Source: Funneliformis mosseae (Eukaryota; Glomeromycota; Glomeromycetes; Glomerales; Glomeraceae). From it: DNA of 64,000 bases. The stretch covers positions 1 to 64,000 of the forward strand of contig CAJVPP010000013.1 in assembly GCA_910592005.1 (NCBI GenBank), in the 5' to 3' direction. Position numbers and translations under genes: made by a program. Below are positions 33,950-46,324 of the stretch, piece by piece. The notes beneath the pieces are model-generated. The model was not told the origin of the DNA and ran no database searches. It saw only the letters and a list, made by a program, of their open reading frames with translations. Within the stretch, counting starts at the first letter, position 1. Every line of letters starts with the position of its first letter.

Positions 33950-36900
33950 ATGTTTACTAATATAAAAGATCGACTTAACCACATAAAAGAAAAACAACAT
34001 AATGGTGTTGGTAATGAAGATGAACCAAGTAAAGAATCTGTATCTTCAGGTAGTAATGATAGTAGTAGCAATTCAGTCGGTGGACTTTTTCGTCGTCCCA
34101 TACAACCTATTAGACCACCAAATTCTTCCTCTTCAATAAAGAGTGAAGATAGTGGCAGTAAAGTGGACATTACTTTATTCGAGAACGAAGACGAAGAATT
34201 AATAATTGATTATAAAGAAAAGGATGACATTGAAGGCCTTCCAGAAGAAATAAAAGAAAAGTTAGCTAAGTTAAAGAAATACGAAATCAAATTTCCAGGT
34301 GAGAGAAACTAGGTCGATGAAAAATTATATCCATTGACTATGTGTAAATCCTCAATTTAAAATATTTGATCTATTTCATAATTTATAATGAACATGTACT
34401 AATTAATACCTATGTACTTTATGTAGAAATTGTAAAATCATATAAGAAACTGCTTACTGAAAAAAAAACAGTCGAAGCTGTATTAAAGGAAAATACACAT
34501 TTAGAAGGACTTTCTGACGTGGAAGCGTTTGAAGCGCACTTAAAAAATTTAAATATAAAGAATGGAGTACATATATTATTCAATTATTAGTTTCTTAGCT
34601 CGAAATATTTTCTTATGATTAAACTAACTTTCACTAAATTCATAGATGTCAATGGAAGAAATTAAAAGATTAACTCAGATCCAAGACGGTAAATATCAAC
34701 GATTTATACTCTAAGATTATTATTTTTTCTTTACACATATTATTTTTCTTTCCTTGGTCTTACTAAGCTTCTCTTTCTCACCATATCCTTTTTTTTTTTT
34801 TTTATCTTTTTAGAATCAAAAAAACAGATTGAGAAAATGAAGGAAACTCATAATATTGAATCCAAATCACAATCAGACTTGATAGATAACTTACAGAGAA
34901 AGTTGCAAGAACAAGAAAAGGTACGTTCTTAATTCTAATTTTGATAGAATTCTTTTTTTTTTATAATTTTCAATTCACACTTTTTTCGTTTGTAGAAAGT
35001 TGAAGATTTACGTAAGCAATTATCCGAAAACCCTTCATCGCCGACTACATTGCAAGAAATTGGTAGTAATAAGGAGGATTCAGCAAATTTAAATCAACCT
35101 GCTGACCTGGATGAAGTTGCACTAGAAGCATCTTCTTTTTTATCAGTAGATTCACAAACATCATCAAAATCAATAAGATTAGAATATGAAACTGAAATAA
35201 TTTCTTTACAAAAACAATTGGAAGAAGTTAAACCGATAAATTCTTCACTAAATTTAAAAATTGATGAATTAAATAATGAATTAAATAATTATCGTAAGAA
35301 AGTAGAAGATTTAGAATCATCAAATCTAGAATTAAAACAAAAACTTGAAAAATTTTATGATTCCTCAATTACAGATGCTGATGATATTATTAAAAAATTT
35401 GATTCATTAAATCAAAAAATCCAAAAATTAGAATCTGAAAAATCTTCATTAATTGAACGTAACACAAAATTTTCTAACGAAATATCCCAATTAAATAAAA
35501 ACATTGAAACCTCAACGAAAACACAATTAGATAATGAAAAAAAGTTAAAAATAGATTTTGAACAAAAAATTTCTCAACTTGAAAATACTTCCTTAGCCGA
35601 AAAATCAAAATTAGAACATATAATTAAAGGATTAACCAATGAAAATGAAAATATTAAAAAAGAATTGGAAATAACTTTAAAGGAAACTCAAGAATTAACA
35701 GAACAGCATCGTGTGGCATTAGATACAAAGATTAAAGAATTTGAAAATGAAAGGGATTTGATAACAAAACAGTTTGATAAGAAGTTAGAAGATGCAAAAT
35801 TGGAAATTGCAAAAGAAAAGGCTCTTCTTGAAGAACAGCTTAAAGCCGTTACTGAAAAAGAAGGGATCACTGCGCATCAACAAGGAGAGGTTACACCTGA
35901 TAATGAGGGATCGAAGACCAAAAGGCGTCAATTTGAGTTGCAGATAAAATCATTGCAACAAGAAATTGAACAATTGAAACAAGGAAATGATTCTTCAAAT
36001 AAACCTTTTCTTTCAACAGAAATTCTACCGATACAAGATAAAGAGCAAACAAAAAATAAGAATGCTGATGAAAACCAACCAGATAGAGCACCTATAAATA
36101 CAGAACATGATACTATAACAAAAGAGAAAGATCAATTAGTTATTAAAGTGCACGAGTTGACCGAAGAATTAAATGTTAAAAGAAAGCAAATCGATGAACA
36201 ACAAATAAAGATTCAGGAATCAGAGGAAAAAATAACAATATTAAAAGCAAATGTAAATGAAAAAGATGATCAGTTAAGTACGGTTCGATCACAGTTGAAT
36301 TCAGCAAAGGAATCTATCTTGAAACTTGAACAAACAAGAAATGAATATAGTGATAAAGTCGTTAAAATTGAAAAGGCGAAAGGTGATTTACAGAAAAATT
36401 TAGATTACATAAGTACAGAGCGAGACAATTTATCGAGGGAACGGGATGAACTTAAATCAACGTATACCGTATTGAGCGAACAACATGATACGTTGAAATC
36501 TGATTCGACTAATATGAACAAAAAATTAGCGGAATTGGAAAATCGGATTAATGAATTAACAAAAGAACGTGATGAACTCGGTTCAGCCAAGGAGAATCTA
36601 ATTAAAGATTTGGAAATTGTTCAAAAGAAAGCAAATGATTTTCGTGCGACAACGGATGATGAGATGGAAGCGTTGAAAAGTAAATTAGAAATAACCGAAA
36701 AGAATTATGCTTTACTCGAATCGGATGTTTCTAGACTTCATGTAGCTAAAACGGATGCCCTTGAAAAATTATCCGATGTTGAATCTAGATTAAAATCTTT
36801 GACACAACGAGAACGAGATATTCAAGAATCCTTTAATGAAGCGAAATCGACGATTCAAAAACGTGATAATGAGCTTGAAAATTTGAAAAAGCAACAACTA

Positions 36901-38283
36901 GAAGAAGAAGATAAACGTAATAAATCTCTTGGTTTACTCAAAAAGACCCAACAAAAAATACTCATTTTAGAAAAAGAGAAAAAAGATTTAAGCGATGAAG
37001 TTGAACGTCTTATAGATGCTGCTCGAATTGCAGAACAAAATTCTAATTCCAATATAAAACAAGAAATTACGCGTTTTAATAAGGAGTTAACCACAAAATC
37101 AACACAAATTACGCAACTTGAAACTCTTAACGAAAAATTAACGACAGAAAAGGAAAAATTATTTGATCAATTACAAGTAAAACAAGCAGAATTTGAATCT
37201 TCACAGTCTTTGCTGGAAAATTTAAAACATCGTTCCGCTGAACTTACTCATCAATTAAAAGAAATTGAGGAGAGATCATTAACCTTGGAAGAAGAATTAA
37301 CGTCATTAAAACGACTTTATAAGGATAAGAGTCGTGAAAATGAAGCATTAAGCATTAAGGTTGAGGAGTTGGATAAAGGAGCAATGGAAAAATTTGATTC
37401 TTTAAGGAAACAAGTCGAAACTTATAGGCAGGGGAAAGATAAGGCAGAGTTGGATTTAATAGAGGTCAAGCGAACAATTGAATCTCAAATACAAGATATG
37501 ACCAATCAACTAACTGCAAAAGACCAAGCGGCAAAGCGGCTTGAAACACAATTAGAGGAAAAGAACAATTCTATAAAGTCAATTCAAGAAGAAAATCAAT
37601 CATTGAAACAAGGAATGTTAGATATTGAAGCAAAAATGAGCAATCTTTCTTCTAAAGTTTCAAATGCGGACGAAAAATCTGTAAGTAAATATCTATAAAC
37701 TAAAATATACAGGAATATATATCTAAGCGTTTTTGTTATTAGGCAAATTATCGTGAATTAGAACATTCAAAAGAAAGAATTAAAGAAGAATACGAGAAAA
37801 TGTTGGAAGAGTCTCGTTTACGTGAAAGTACTTTAAGAACCATGAATAAGGTATAATAAGATTCGTTTTAAAATTATTATATATATATATAGCGGCTAAC
37901 TTTCATTCGCATGATTTGATATTAGACTTTGCAAGAAGAAGTCAGAAAACTTCATAAAATAGTAGATCGAAACGCACCAAATTCACCACAATCTCCTGGC
38001 TATTCACGAAATCCTTCAACTTCCACATCATCGTTTAATAATAGTTTAATGGATGATGATACGAAAATACTTTACATTAGAGATGTGATATTAAAATTCT
38101 TGGAATATAAGGATCGTAGAGTAAGTTTTTGTTTGAAAGATTTACAAGAATTAATGACCATTCCATTTTTACTCATGATGATATTCTTTTTTTCATTAGA
38201 AATCTTTACTTCCAGTTTTAACAACTGTGCTTCAAATGTCCGATCAAGAAAAGAGAAAACTTGAATCAATGTATGGTAAATAG
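33950..38283 (+). CDS. IMH1: GRIP-domain golgin (Imh1/golgin-245-like)
   Basis: A long coiled-coil tether of the trans-Golgi, recruited by the Arl1 GTPase through its C-terminal GRIP domain. Exons by splice sites and phase: 33,950-34,298; 34,427-34,566; 34,646-34,688; 34,814-34,920; 34,996-37,680; 37,743-37,850; 37,926-38,120; 38,200-38,283, total 1,236 aa with all phases consistent. After a low-complexity Ser/Asn-rich N-terminus, most of exon 5 is heptad-patterned coiled coil. The GRIP domain lies at about 1,188-1,232 with the key Tyr1194 in ILYIRDVILKFLEYKDRR, then LLPVLTTVLQMS. Exons 6-8 carry the coil end, a Ser-rich linker and the GRIP domain. The family is certain; Imh1 is the fungal member and is a reasonable name. 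The start is the least certain part (see the upstream entry). Confidence 0.92.
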
Positions 38284-38620
38284 TTCAATTTTTTATTTAT
38301 AATATACAATTTAATTTAGTTAATATCTAATAGAATAAGATAAATTTAATGATAATTTTTAATTTGAATTTCGTCACTTTATTTATTTATTTTTTTTTAC
38401 TTGAATTTTCTGATGTAATTTTTAAACTGTTATTGGGTAAATTATTTCAGTGAGATAAATGCTTTGTCATTAGGGGGTGATGGGCATAATAATATTTGTT
38501 TGGTATCACTATATATAACCGAATATTTGTTTCTTTGGTACTTGGAAAAAATTACTTTGATTAAATAATACTAATTTTTCGAGTCTCTTATCATATAATC
38601 CGTAAAATCTAATTATTATA

Positions 38621-39079
38621 CCGTATTCCTCCGAAAATAAGCAACGTAATTTTGTTATAAAGTTGCTTATTTTCGGGTATTTAAATTTTTTTTAATGTAC
38701 TGTATAGTTAAAAGTTTGATTTTCGTGTTATAAAATTAACATGACTCCAACGTGATCACTGATCATTTAATATACGTTACATGCATCGCGAACTAGTTTA
38801 CGAAGTTGTTAGTGTTAGAAGTGATTAATATGTTTAATTGTTAAAATTTTGCGATTAATATGTGTATTTTACGATAGTGACGCAAGCAATTATTTTATAA
38901 AAATTCATTAATAAAATACTCTTTTTTGGTTTATTTGAGCTTTATTTTATTATTTAAAATATTCTTATTACATTACATATAGTTTTAACGCGAAACTAAT
39001 TAAATATTCTAATTTTCGGGTATTATTTATTTTAAGAGTTGCTTATTTTTGGGGGTTGCTTATTTTCGGAGGAATACGG
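38621..39079. mobile_element. MITE with perfect 25-bp terminal inverted repeats
   Basis: 459 bp, beginning CCGTATTCCTCCGAAAATAA (then GCAAC) and ending in its exact reverse complement, with TA at 38,619-38,620 and 39,080-39,081. The GTTGCTTATTTTCGG word also recurs just inside each end, giving subterminal repeats. There is no coding capacity. Perfect ends indicate a fairly recent insertion, 340 bp downstream of the golgin stop. Confidence 0.88.
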
Positions 39080-39212
39080 TAATATCTAATTTCAAATTCA
39101 CGGAACAGCCAATAATATCCGTTCGTAGCGATATTTTATTTCTTCTGCAAAATGATCGGCAATCACGTGAGATTTGAAATTCGTGTATATAACCCCACTA
39201 TTATGTAATTGT

Positions 39213-40850
39213 AGATTCCCAAACGTAATTTTTGATTGCTTTATATTATACGCAGGAAATCATTTGAATTTAAAAATTTAAGCACGATAATTATTTATTT
39301 ATCACCTTTGGCATAAAGGGATACAAACTTTTTTTAAATTCAGAATTTTTAACTTCCGCTTGATTACGGACAATAAGTATGAAAAATGATATATCAATTG
39401 ATTTGCTCTTACAAAAATTTTCCCACATACTTGCATAAAAAGCTGAAGAATGTTTAGCTCGTCTAGCTCGTCTAAAGTTAGCAGAATTAGCAGGATTGGC
39501 AAACCAGAGTCAATTGGTGTGTGATTTTAACTTCTTTTCAATTCCTTTGAGGGTAGTATAATAACAACACATTTTATCATAGAGGGCGCAAATATCTCCT
39601 TTACCTCCATTACCTCGAATCAAAGGTAAATAAATATTGCTACTGATACTTCACATATAATTTTTTGGCTAATTAGCTATTCTTTGTAGCGATAACACTT
39701 TTGTTCATAAGCCTGATGAAGAATTAACAAAATTCCGCCGATTATGGTGGGAAGAGGGCAACATACACCCGCAAGCCAAATGGGAAGAGGCCACGTAAGT
39801 TATTCTAATGTTGATTGAAAAATTTATGAGTAAGTGACTCATATAACCAATTTTCAACAAGGCTTCCATACGTGATCGCTGAGGGCGAGACTTTGGACGA
39901 GTATGAACATCGCACCGACGAATTTAACGTTCGCGGTTTATGGGAATGGAAAGATCATAAAGTCATTATTTATGAACTGCCAGTAAAACATCACGAAACT
40001 TTTATTTCTGAAATCATTACAGCAATATACATGAAATGCAGTCCTGTGTATGGAACTGATGCCAAAATCGGAGGTCTTGGCGCAACTCGTAACTATTAAT
40101 ACACTAACTGTCTCAGCCCCATGTTTGTAATTTAAGATTAATCTTTGTTTTACTTAAGGAACTCGCGCTGACAATTCCGGCAAAGAAGCTGATGCAAGTT
40201 TTCGTCCTTCAAAATCACCAGTACAATCATCAAACGGGAGCGATGGAAAGGTAACTTTTTTATATTTGTTTGAAATCTTTAGCACAGGAGTTTCTCTGGA
40301 TTGTTTGTATCATGATGCATCTCCTGGAATTACAATTCCTCGACAACTTCTCCCGGATCCAATTGTATTGGATTTCTTGCTAATTCGAACTGAATTCCTC
40401 CGTATGTATTAAACCTATTAACATAAGTGAAGGTCGGAGGAACGTGTCACATAATTTCTTGCAAGGTAAAAAATTAGAATAGTTTTTAGTTTATCGTAGT
40501 AATTTAATGTAATATATCCACCACTTACAATCATCATCTTTTTTTTTTTTTTTAGCAATGAATGAATTCTTTTATATTTAATCATTTGATGTACCTAATG
40601 CTATAAATAGAAATAATTACACAATGAAATTAATGCTAAAGGTAAAAATAAAGTGAATTTGATTTTTTTTTTTTGAATTTAAATATTAAAGAATTAAATA
40701 TGGATAAATTTTGGCAAAGTGCTTTATCATTTATCGGTAATACAATATTCAATTTTCCAAGTTAAATATAAACTTTTCAAAAATTCAAATAATTTATTCC
40801 ATCTCCATTATTGTGGAATCTCAATCACAATAGTAAAATTAGTTTCAAAA
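39213..40850 (+). repeat. Inverted-duplication arm A
   Basis: Matches 46,325-48,483 in reverse orientation, including introns, intergenic DNA and a 3' flank rich in ATTTAATCATTTGATGTACC. The arms are not identical: single-base changes, a 21-bp loss in the first exon and a deletion of several hundred bp are on this side. The spacer is about 5.5 kb. Confidence 0.88.
39379..40412 (+). pseudogene. Uma2-like nuclease gene, truncated copy
   Basis: Exon equivalents lie at about 39,379-39,516, 39,585-39,625, 39,690-39,794, 39,862-40,087 and 40,159-40,250, matching the intact copy at 46,806-48,319. The first exon has an in-frame TAA (39,379 frame) and lacks 21 bp that include MVT of the other copy. 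After the exon ending near 40,250, the sequence jumps within the intron straight into the last exon (TCTCTGGATTG onward, stop 40,410-40,412). This removes the VVEVAYSE core. The breakpoint shares TTTC with both parental sites, consistent with a microhomology-mediated deletion. The 75-codon open stretch from 39,872 starts at a GTG and is just the internal exon. Not functional as a nuclease. Confidence 0.82.
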
Positions 40851-41640
40851 TATATGAATTTAAATAAAATTATTATAAATTTTTAAAATTTAATTTTAAA
40901 ATTTGAATTATTTTAAAAAACTTTTTAATAAACTTAAATATCTTTTGATAAAATTAATAAATTATAAATAAATTATATTTTTATATTACTAAAATTAATA
41001 TTTAAATATTTTATTAAGAAGTTAATACTTTTTTTAAGCTTTGCAAGAAAATTTATTTGTTAGATAATCTAAGAGATATTAATAATAATTATGATTAATA
41101 TAATTATTTTTGATTATAATGTAATATTTTATTATTGGCTTTTTAATTTTACAAAAAATTATATTATTAATATAAAATATGTTGGATTTTATTAATCTTT
41201 GTAAAACAATTTTATTTAGTTATTGAACTTAAAAAAATTACAAAAATATAAGAAAATTTTTTAATAAAAAATATTATTTAATTAAGAATTTTAAACAATT
41301 AATTTTTCTTTTAAAAATATTAATTATGTTAAAGATATTAAGATATAATATTAATTATAATTTATAATTAATAAATAAGATTAGTTTTATCCTTCTAAAG
41401 ATATCTTATGAAGTTTTTTAATTTATTTGAAATTAAATATATTAATTATTTTTATAGAATTCTAATATAAAAAAACAATTATTATAATATATAATATTAA
41501 TTAAATAATAGAAAAAGATATATATAAAATGATAAATTAAGATTTATTTTTTAGATAATGATTTTAGTTAAATTTAATGAGAAAATAAAACCTATATAAT
41601 ATAAATAATATTATAAGAAATATTTTCAACAAAGTGATTA
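40851..41640. other. AT-rich non-coding DNA
   Basis: Strongly AT-rich spacer between the two inverted arms, with no useful frame. Confidence 0.45.
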
Positions 41641-41699
41641 GGATTATTAGTAAAATAGATGATAAAATAATAGAATAGTTATATTAATATATTTAAAAA

Positions 41700-41960
41700 A
41701 AAATTTATTAGTATTATCCAATCCAAACATTAAAAACAAAATTATGCACTTCAAAAATATTCAAAATTGAATTTTTTCAGATTGGCCTTCTTAATCTTTA
41801 GATCTTAATCATATTAAACATTATAACATAAAATTTGAATGAAGACTACAAAATGATTTGCACATCCAAAGTATTTTAATAGTAGTATTATAAGAAGATT
41901 GGAAAAAAAATGTAGAAGGTTAATTTTGGAAGAATAGATGATTTTTTGGCATAATGATAC
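41700..41960 (+). pseudogene. Scrap of a Tc1/DDE_3 transposase C-terminus
   Basis: The plus strand near 41,781-41,825 reads WPS.SLDLNHIKH, which matches the WPSQSPDLNPIE motif (third catalytic Asp) of Tc1-type transposases, with a TAA at the expected Gln. About 50 codons downstream it reads EDWKKNVEG, similar to the usual EEW..I ending. No N-terminal domain or inverted repeats are visible. It is unrelated in position to the Tc1 element at 24,860. Confidence 0.5.
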
Positions 41961-41999
41961 TATTAGTACCCAAGAAGATTACAAGGTTAACGGTTAAGG

Positions 42000-44008
42000 T
42001 AAAATTCGGTAAGGTAAGGTCGATGCTATTTTTTATTGATTAAATTCATATCTGCGGCACTATCGATATTTGCAAAAAACATCACTACTCCTGACGGGTT
42101 CACTAATTACATCACTTGGCACTTTGTGCTTCGTAACTATCATACACACAAATTATAGATCTACGAGTGTAACGAAGTGCTTATTATAAATTAACATTTT
42201 CTAAACTAATAAAGGTCTGCGCCATCCGACACGTTAAACAAATATCAACAAAGCATCAACCTTTTCTTTATCGAATATTTTAGCTCGCAAATCTGACATT
42301 AAACAAAAGTACTTTAAAAATTTAAAATATAAAGATGGGAACAAATTACATATATTTATAATTAATAAAAAAGTATTGGATCTTAGAAATTGAATTGTAA
42401 GTTATAAAATATCATAATTTAAGTTGATAATTTTCGTAACATTAACAATATCTTAAAAAATCAACATTTCAATCACATTCCTTCTGCTAATAATTATTTG
42501 CTAATCTATGTTATGTTTCCACAAATAATATAAAATGTAAAAAGTTAATATGATTCGAAGAAAAAAAAAAAAGTTTTAGGAGCGTACAAAATTCGCGTAA
42601 ACATATAAGCATAAGCACGCCTAAAAATTTGAAATCTTATTTGATTAGAAATTACCTAATTTTGGATTAAATCGTCTATAAATTGAAAATTGGAAATTGA
42701 TAAATTGATCTTTTTGCCCAATTCCTAAAGAAGACAAATTGCGATTTGACATCAACTCCTCAAATATCATGATAATATCTCGTTTTTCATTAATTTATTG
42801 ATACTTTTGGACTGAGTGACAAATAAAAAAAAACCTTAATAAATTATTAACCAAAGATAGAGAGATTAAAGTTTCACAAAGAGCAGTATTTGTCATACGA
42901 ATTAGAAAAGGCATACAACATGCGTTTAATACTTTTGAAAGATATATCGGGATAAATTGAAATAAATTGAGAATAAAACTTTTTTGTACTTTCAATGTTC
43001 CGAGTTCATTTATGTAAAAGATATGCATAATCTATTTAATTTATTTATTCAATGCAACATGAGTTGCATTGTGTAGCTTTTCTTGTTCATCAAGAAACAT
43101 TTTGTATAAAAATTATCAATCATAATGTTGTCGCTTCATTTATAATTAAAGTTAAGATGTTGACCCTTTTTCGTTTATAAAAACATGAGTGTTGATTAAT
43201 AAATAACATGAAAGACCATATGAAACATAATAAGCATGCATATAATGAAAGTTTTTTTTTTTTTTGGTTATGTTTTGATTTAACTTTCATTTTTAATTCG
43301 TTTTATGCAAATAGTGAACAAATAACAAAATATCTTAATAACTAGTTGTTTATTCGCATGACCCATTTATATATGATAAAAATTTTTTCATCACAAGGTC
43401 ATTATTTTTTCAAAGGAAAATATCTTCACGGTTTTGAAATTATACTATTTATTTTATTGATCGACTAAAATATTCCGTTACATATTTTTTTTTTTTTTGG
43501 TGCAACATTTTTCCCCCTCTTATCTTATTTAATTTATACATGATTGTAATTGTAAAATAAAGTATCAAATCATTTTTTGAAAATGTAACCAACCTAAAAA
43601 AAAATATAAATACATCATCATTCAGTAGAATATGATCCCAAGTTTTGGAGCTACATGGTCGCATTGTAACCTCCTAAACTTTAAAGAAGAATTTTGGCTC
43701 TTATTTCTTCCTTATAAAACTATCCTTAGTTGGATTCAGGTTTATAAAATATATATATAACATTACTTTTAGAATAAAATAAAGACGACGTCTTGCGGCA
43801 ATTTTTAGTTCCAAACCTTACAAGAATTTCATTTCGATTATTTCAGTATCGATTTATTATCCCTTAGAAATTTATTGCTTTCAAACAACATTAACTATCA
43901 AACGTATTTATTAGTGTTCGATTTATTATTTTAAACGAAATTAAAGTAGAAATATCAAAAAAAAAAAAAATAAATAAATAAATAAATATTATTATTACGA
44001 AGTGGGAA
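42000..44008. other. Unique intergenic region upstream of the tetraspan gene
   Basis: Ordinary composition with poly-A and poly-T tracts. Minus-strand frames of 77 and 71 codons (42,795-43,028 and 43,449-43,664) have no recognisable family and no conserved context, so I do not call them. The last few hundred bases must contain the tetraspan gene promoter. Confidence 0.4.
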
Positions 44009-45122
44009 ATGAGGAGATTTATATTACAGAAAGCGCCAGTATTATGTTGGAGATTATTTCAGCTGTTATTGGTGACGGTTATTTTTGGTTTAGGTAAGTT
44101 TGATAAATAGGTGAAAATTGATTAACTGCGGAAAATTTATTGGTCATAAATCTTTTTTTTCTCATCAAATTTTTTTTTCCTTAGAATTTACACAAGTAAA
44201 AGTATACAAATTATGGTATTATGAGGAACCGTAAGTATTTATAAACTATTAAATATTCGTTTTTTAATTGTTCACTGAGAAAGAAAACAAACCACGTGAC
44301 ATCCATCAATCAATCTAGGTCGCATGGGAGCGCATCTTATTATTGGCTAGTCATCTTCATGACTTATGCAACGCTATTATATTTCATGTCAAGTTTTTCA
44401 TATCGATGGATAACTGGACCATACAAGAGTGAAATGTATATTGATTTGTACGTATGTCTAGAAGGAATTTTGTTTTTTAATTTTTACCTCTAGCATATTA
44501 AAATTTTATTATTTATTTTTAGATTTTTATCACATTTGTGGATTATTGTTTGTAAGTGCTCAAATATTTACCACTTTTCATGACGATGTTAATTGATGAA
44601 TCTAACGCCACCTTCTTTTCCTTTTCAGCATTAATGAATATGATATCAGCGTTTAATGGAGAGAAATTAGCATGCGACTACCCAGAAGATATGAATCAAC
44701 GCGTTCGCACAACTCGTTGTCGTCTATTTCTTTCAAGCATGTCATTAGGTTGGATAGTTGCGGCCTCTTTCATGTGTTCTTCATACATATCAATAATGAG
44801 ATGGCGTAAACGTCCGATTGAAGCCATGACAACTAAATTCATTGAACCTCCTACGGTACCGAATAAACCTGATACTTATCTTGTACAAAAGGGAGTTTTG
44901 GCAGACGGACAGCCTGTATTATTTTTCCATATGGCTCAAAAAAATTCTAATTCAAATTTAACGTCGGCAAAAGGTGGTGCAAATGGAAATGCTACACCTT
45001 CTACTACTAGCTCTAATAATGCTTCAAATAGTAATCTAAATAATTCTACAGCACATCAAAACACTTCTACATCATCTAGAGCTAGTATTTATCTACGTGG
45101 TAAAGATACCACTGAAGTTTAA
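44009..45122 (+). CDS. Tetraspan membrane protein, MARVEL-like
   Basis: Exons 44,009-44,093; 44,185-44,230; 44,319-44,447; 44,523-44,551; 44,629-45,122 give 260 aa with consistent phases. Four hydrophobic segments lie at about 12-29, 52-72, 87-105 and 128-151; a short conserved-looking loop (ITGPYKSEMYIDLFLSH) leads into the third. The C-terminal 110 residues are hydrophilic and rich in Ser, Asn and Thr. Four-span fungal proteins of this layout belong mostly to the MARVEL-type group, which works in membrane apposition or vesicle traffic. I cannot name a specific member, and the MARVEL call is by topology only. The gene sits alone between the two inverted Uma2-like arms and looks intact. The start ATG at 44,009 is the first in frame before exon 1. 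Confidence 0.72.
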
Positions 45123-46324
45123 TCTTTAATGAATACCTTTTAAAAAATGTAATCTCTAATTTATTTTTAAAAATATATATATATATATATATTTATTTAT
45201 TACGCAAATTTTAATTTTATATCTCGGAAGAATTATCATTACTTTATGTCGCACACATTTTAGATTTTAAATTTTATTTAGTAAATAGTAAAACTGTAAA
45301 ATTATTATTCTTGCTATCTTCTCACAATTAGCAAATTTTGTATTTATTTTTAGATTCATTTGTTTTTCGGTTTTATAGCTTATGACTTTAGTTTGTTTTC
45401 TCTTCCCTTATTTTTTTTTTAATAACCTAACAAAATAATTTCATTCCTGTTTGGAACCTTTTAACCATGTGTGTTTTTTCACATTCAATTTTATTTTATT
45501 TATTTATGAATAATGCATTGTCAATAAATACCATTTCTTTCTCGATTTATTATTTGTTATGATCATTACCTTTTATGGCAAATTATTATCCAACCTCACA
45601 AACTTACAGAGTATTTGTGTTAACTAAAGATAAGACAAACTTTCTTTATTTATATATGTAGAATTTTCCTTTTTCATTTATTTGTTTGAGGAAGTTGTTC
45701 ATTGGATTAATTCACGGGAGTGTAATTTATTTTTCGTTATGTAAACCCTGCAGCTAATAACTAATGTGTAACACAGCTCAAAGGAATTTGAAGTTAGTTC
45801 CGGAGTTGTTTTTTGACACAATCGGAGGTGTGGACCCATGTTACACCAAATTATTTATAATGGGGTTGATAATTTTTTTTTTTTTGCCTAATTAAGAACT
45901 GATGGATAGAATGGTTGTACTTATTCCACGTGAAAGCCGGAGAATCAAACCTTGTTTTACGCCAGGTACCGAAATTTTCTTAACTGTGGGTCGGTCTCTC
46001 GATCTGGTTGGGTGAATTCAAACGTAGATTTTCAAACATTATAAATGATTATTTGGAGCAACGAAAGTTACTCCATAATGCCAATCAATAGCATCATAAT
46101 TATCTCATATAAGATACCATATGATCGTAAATTCTGTTCTAGGAAATATATTTCACTCAACAAAAACGTCCATTAGATAAATTCAACGACAAAGAGAATA
46201 GTACCAGAGGTTAAAAGTGACTAGGATAACCATTGACCATCTTTTCTTTTTAACGTAATTTGTATTTATTATAGTCAATTCAATTTTTTAAGCAAGCAAA
46301 ATATTGTCAAGGCTTATGAAGTTC
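45123..46324. other. Intergenic spacer up to arm B
   Basis: Contains the 3' region of the tetraspan gene, a TA dinucleotide microsatellite at about 45,173-45,192, and otherwise unassigned sequence. No gene is seen. Confidence 0.4.

Noticed and set aside
35688..37094. Several minus-strand frames inside the golgin coiled coil
   Set aside because: They are antisense shadows of the Glu/Lys-rich coding strand (Ser/Phe/Leu-rich peptides).
39872..40099. 75-codon frame, and its twin at 47,587-47,814, as small genes
   Set aside because: Both begin at a GTG inside an internal exon of the Uma2-like genes and run into the following intron.
42795..43664. Minus-strand frames of 77 and 71 codons
   Set aside because: No family, no splice context and no conserved partner; lengths like this are expected by chance in this region.
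44296..44493. 65-codon frame as an independent gene
   Set aside because: It is exon 3 of the tetraspan gene read through its donor site.
45765..45855. Short inverted repeat with TGTAACA ends as a further MITE
   Set aside because: Only about seven matching bases are shared between the ends and no target duplication is visible.
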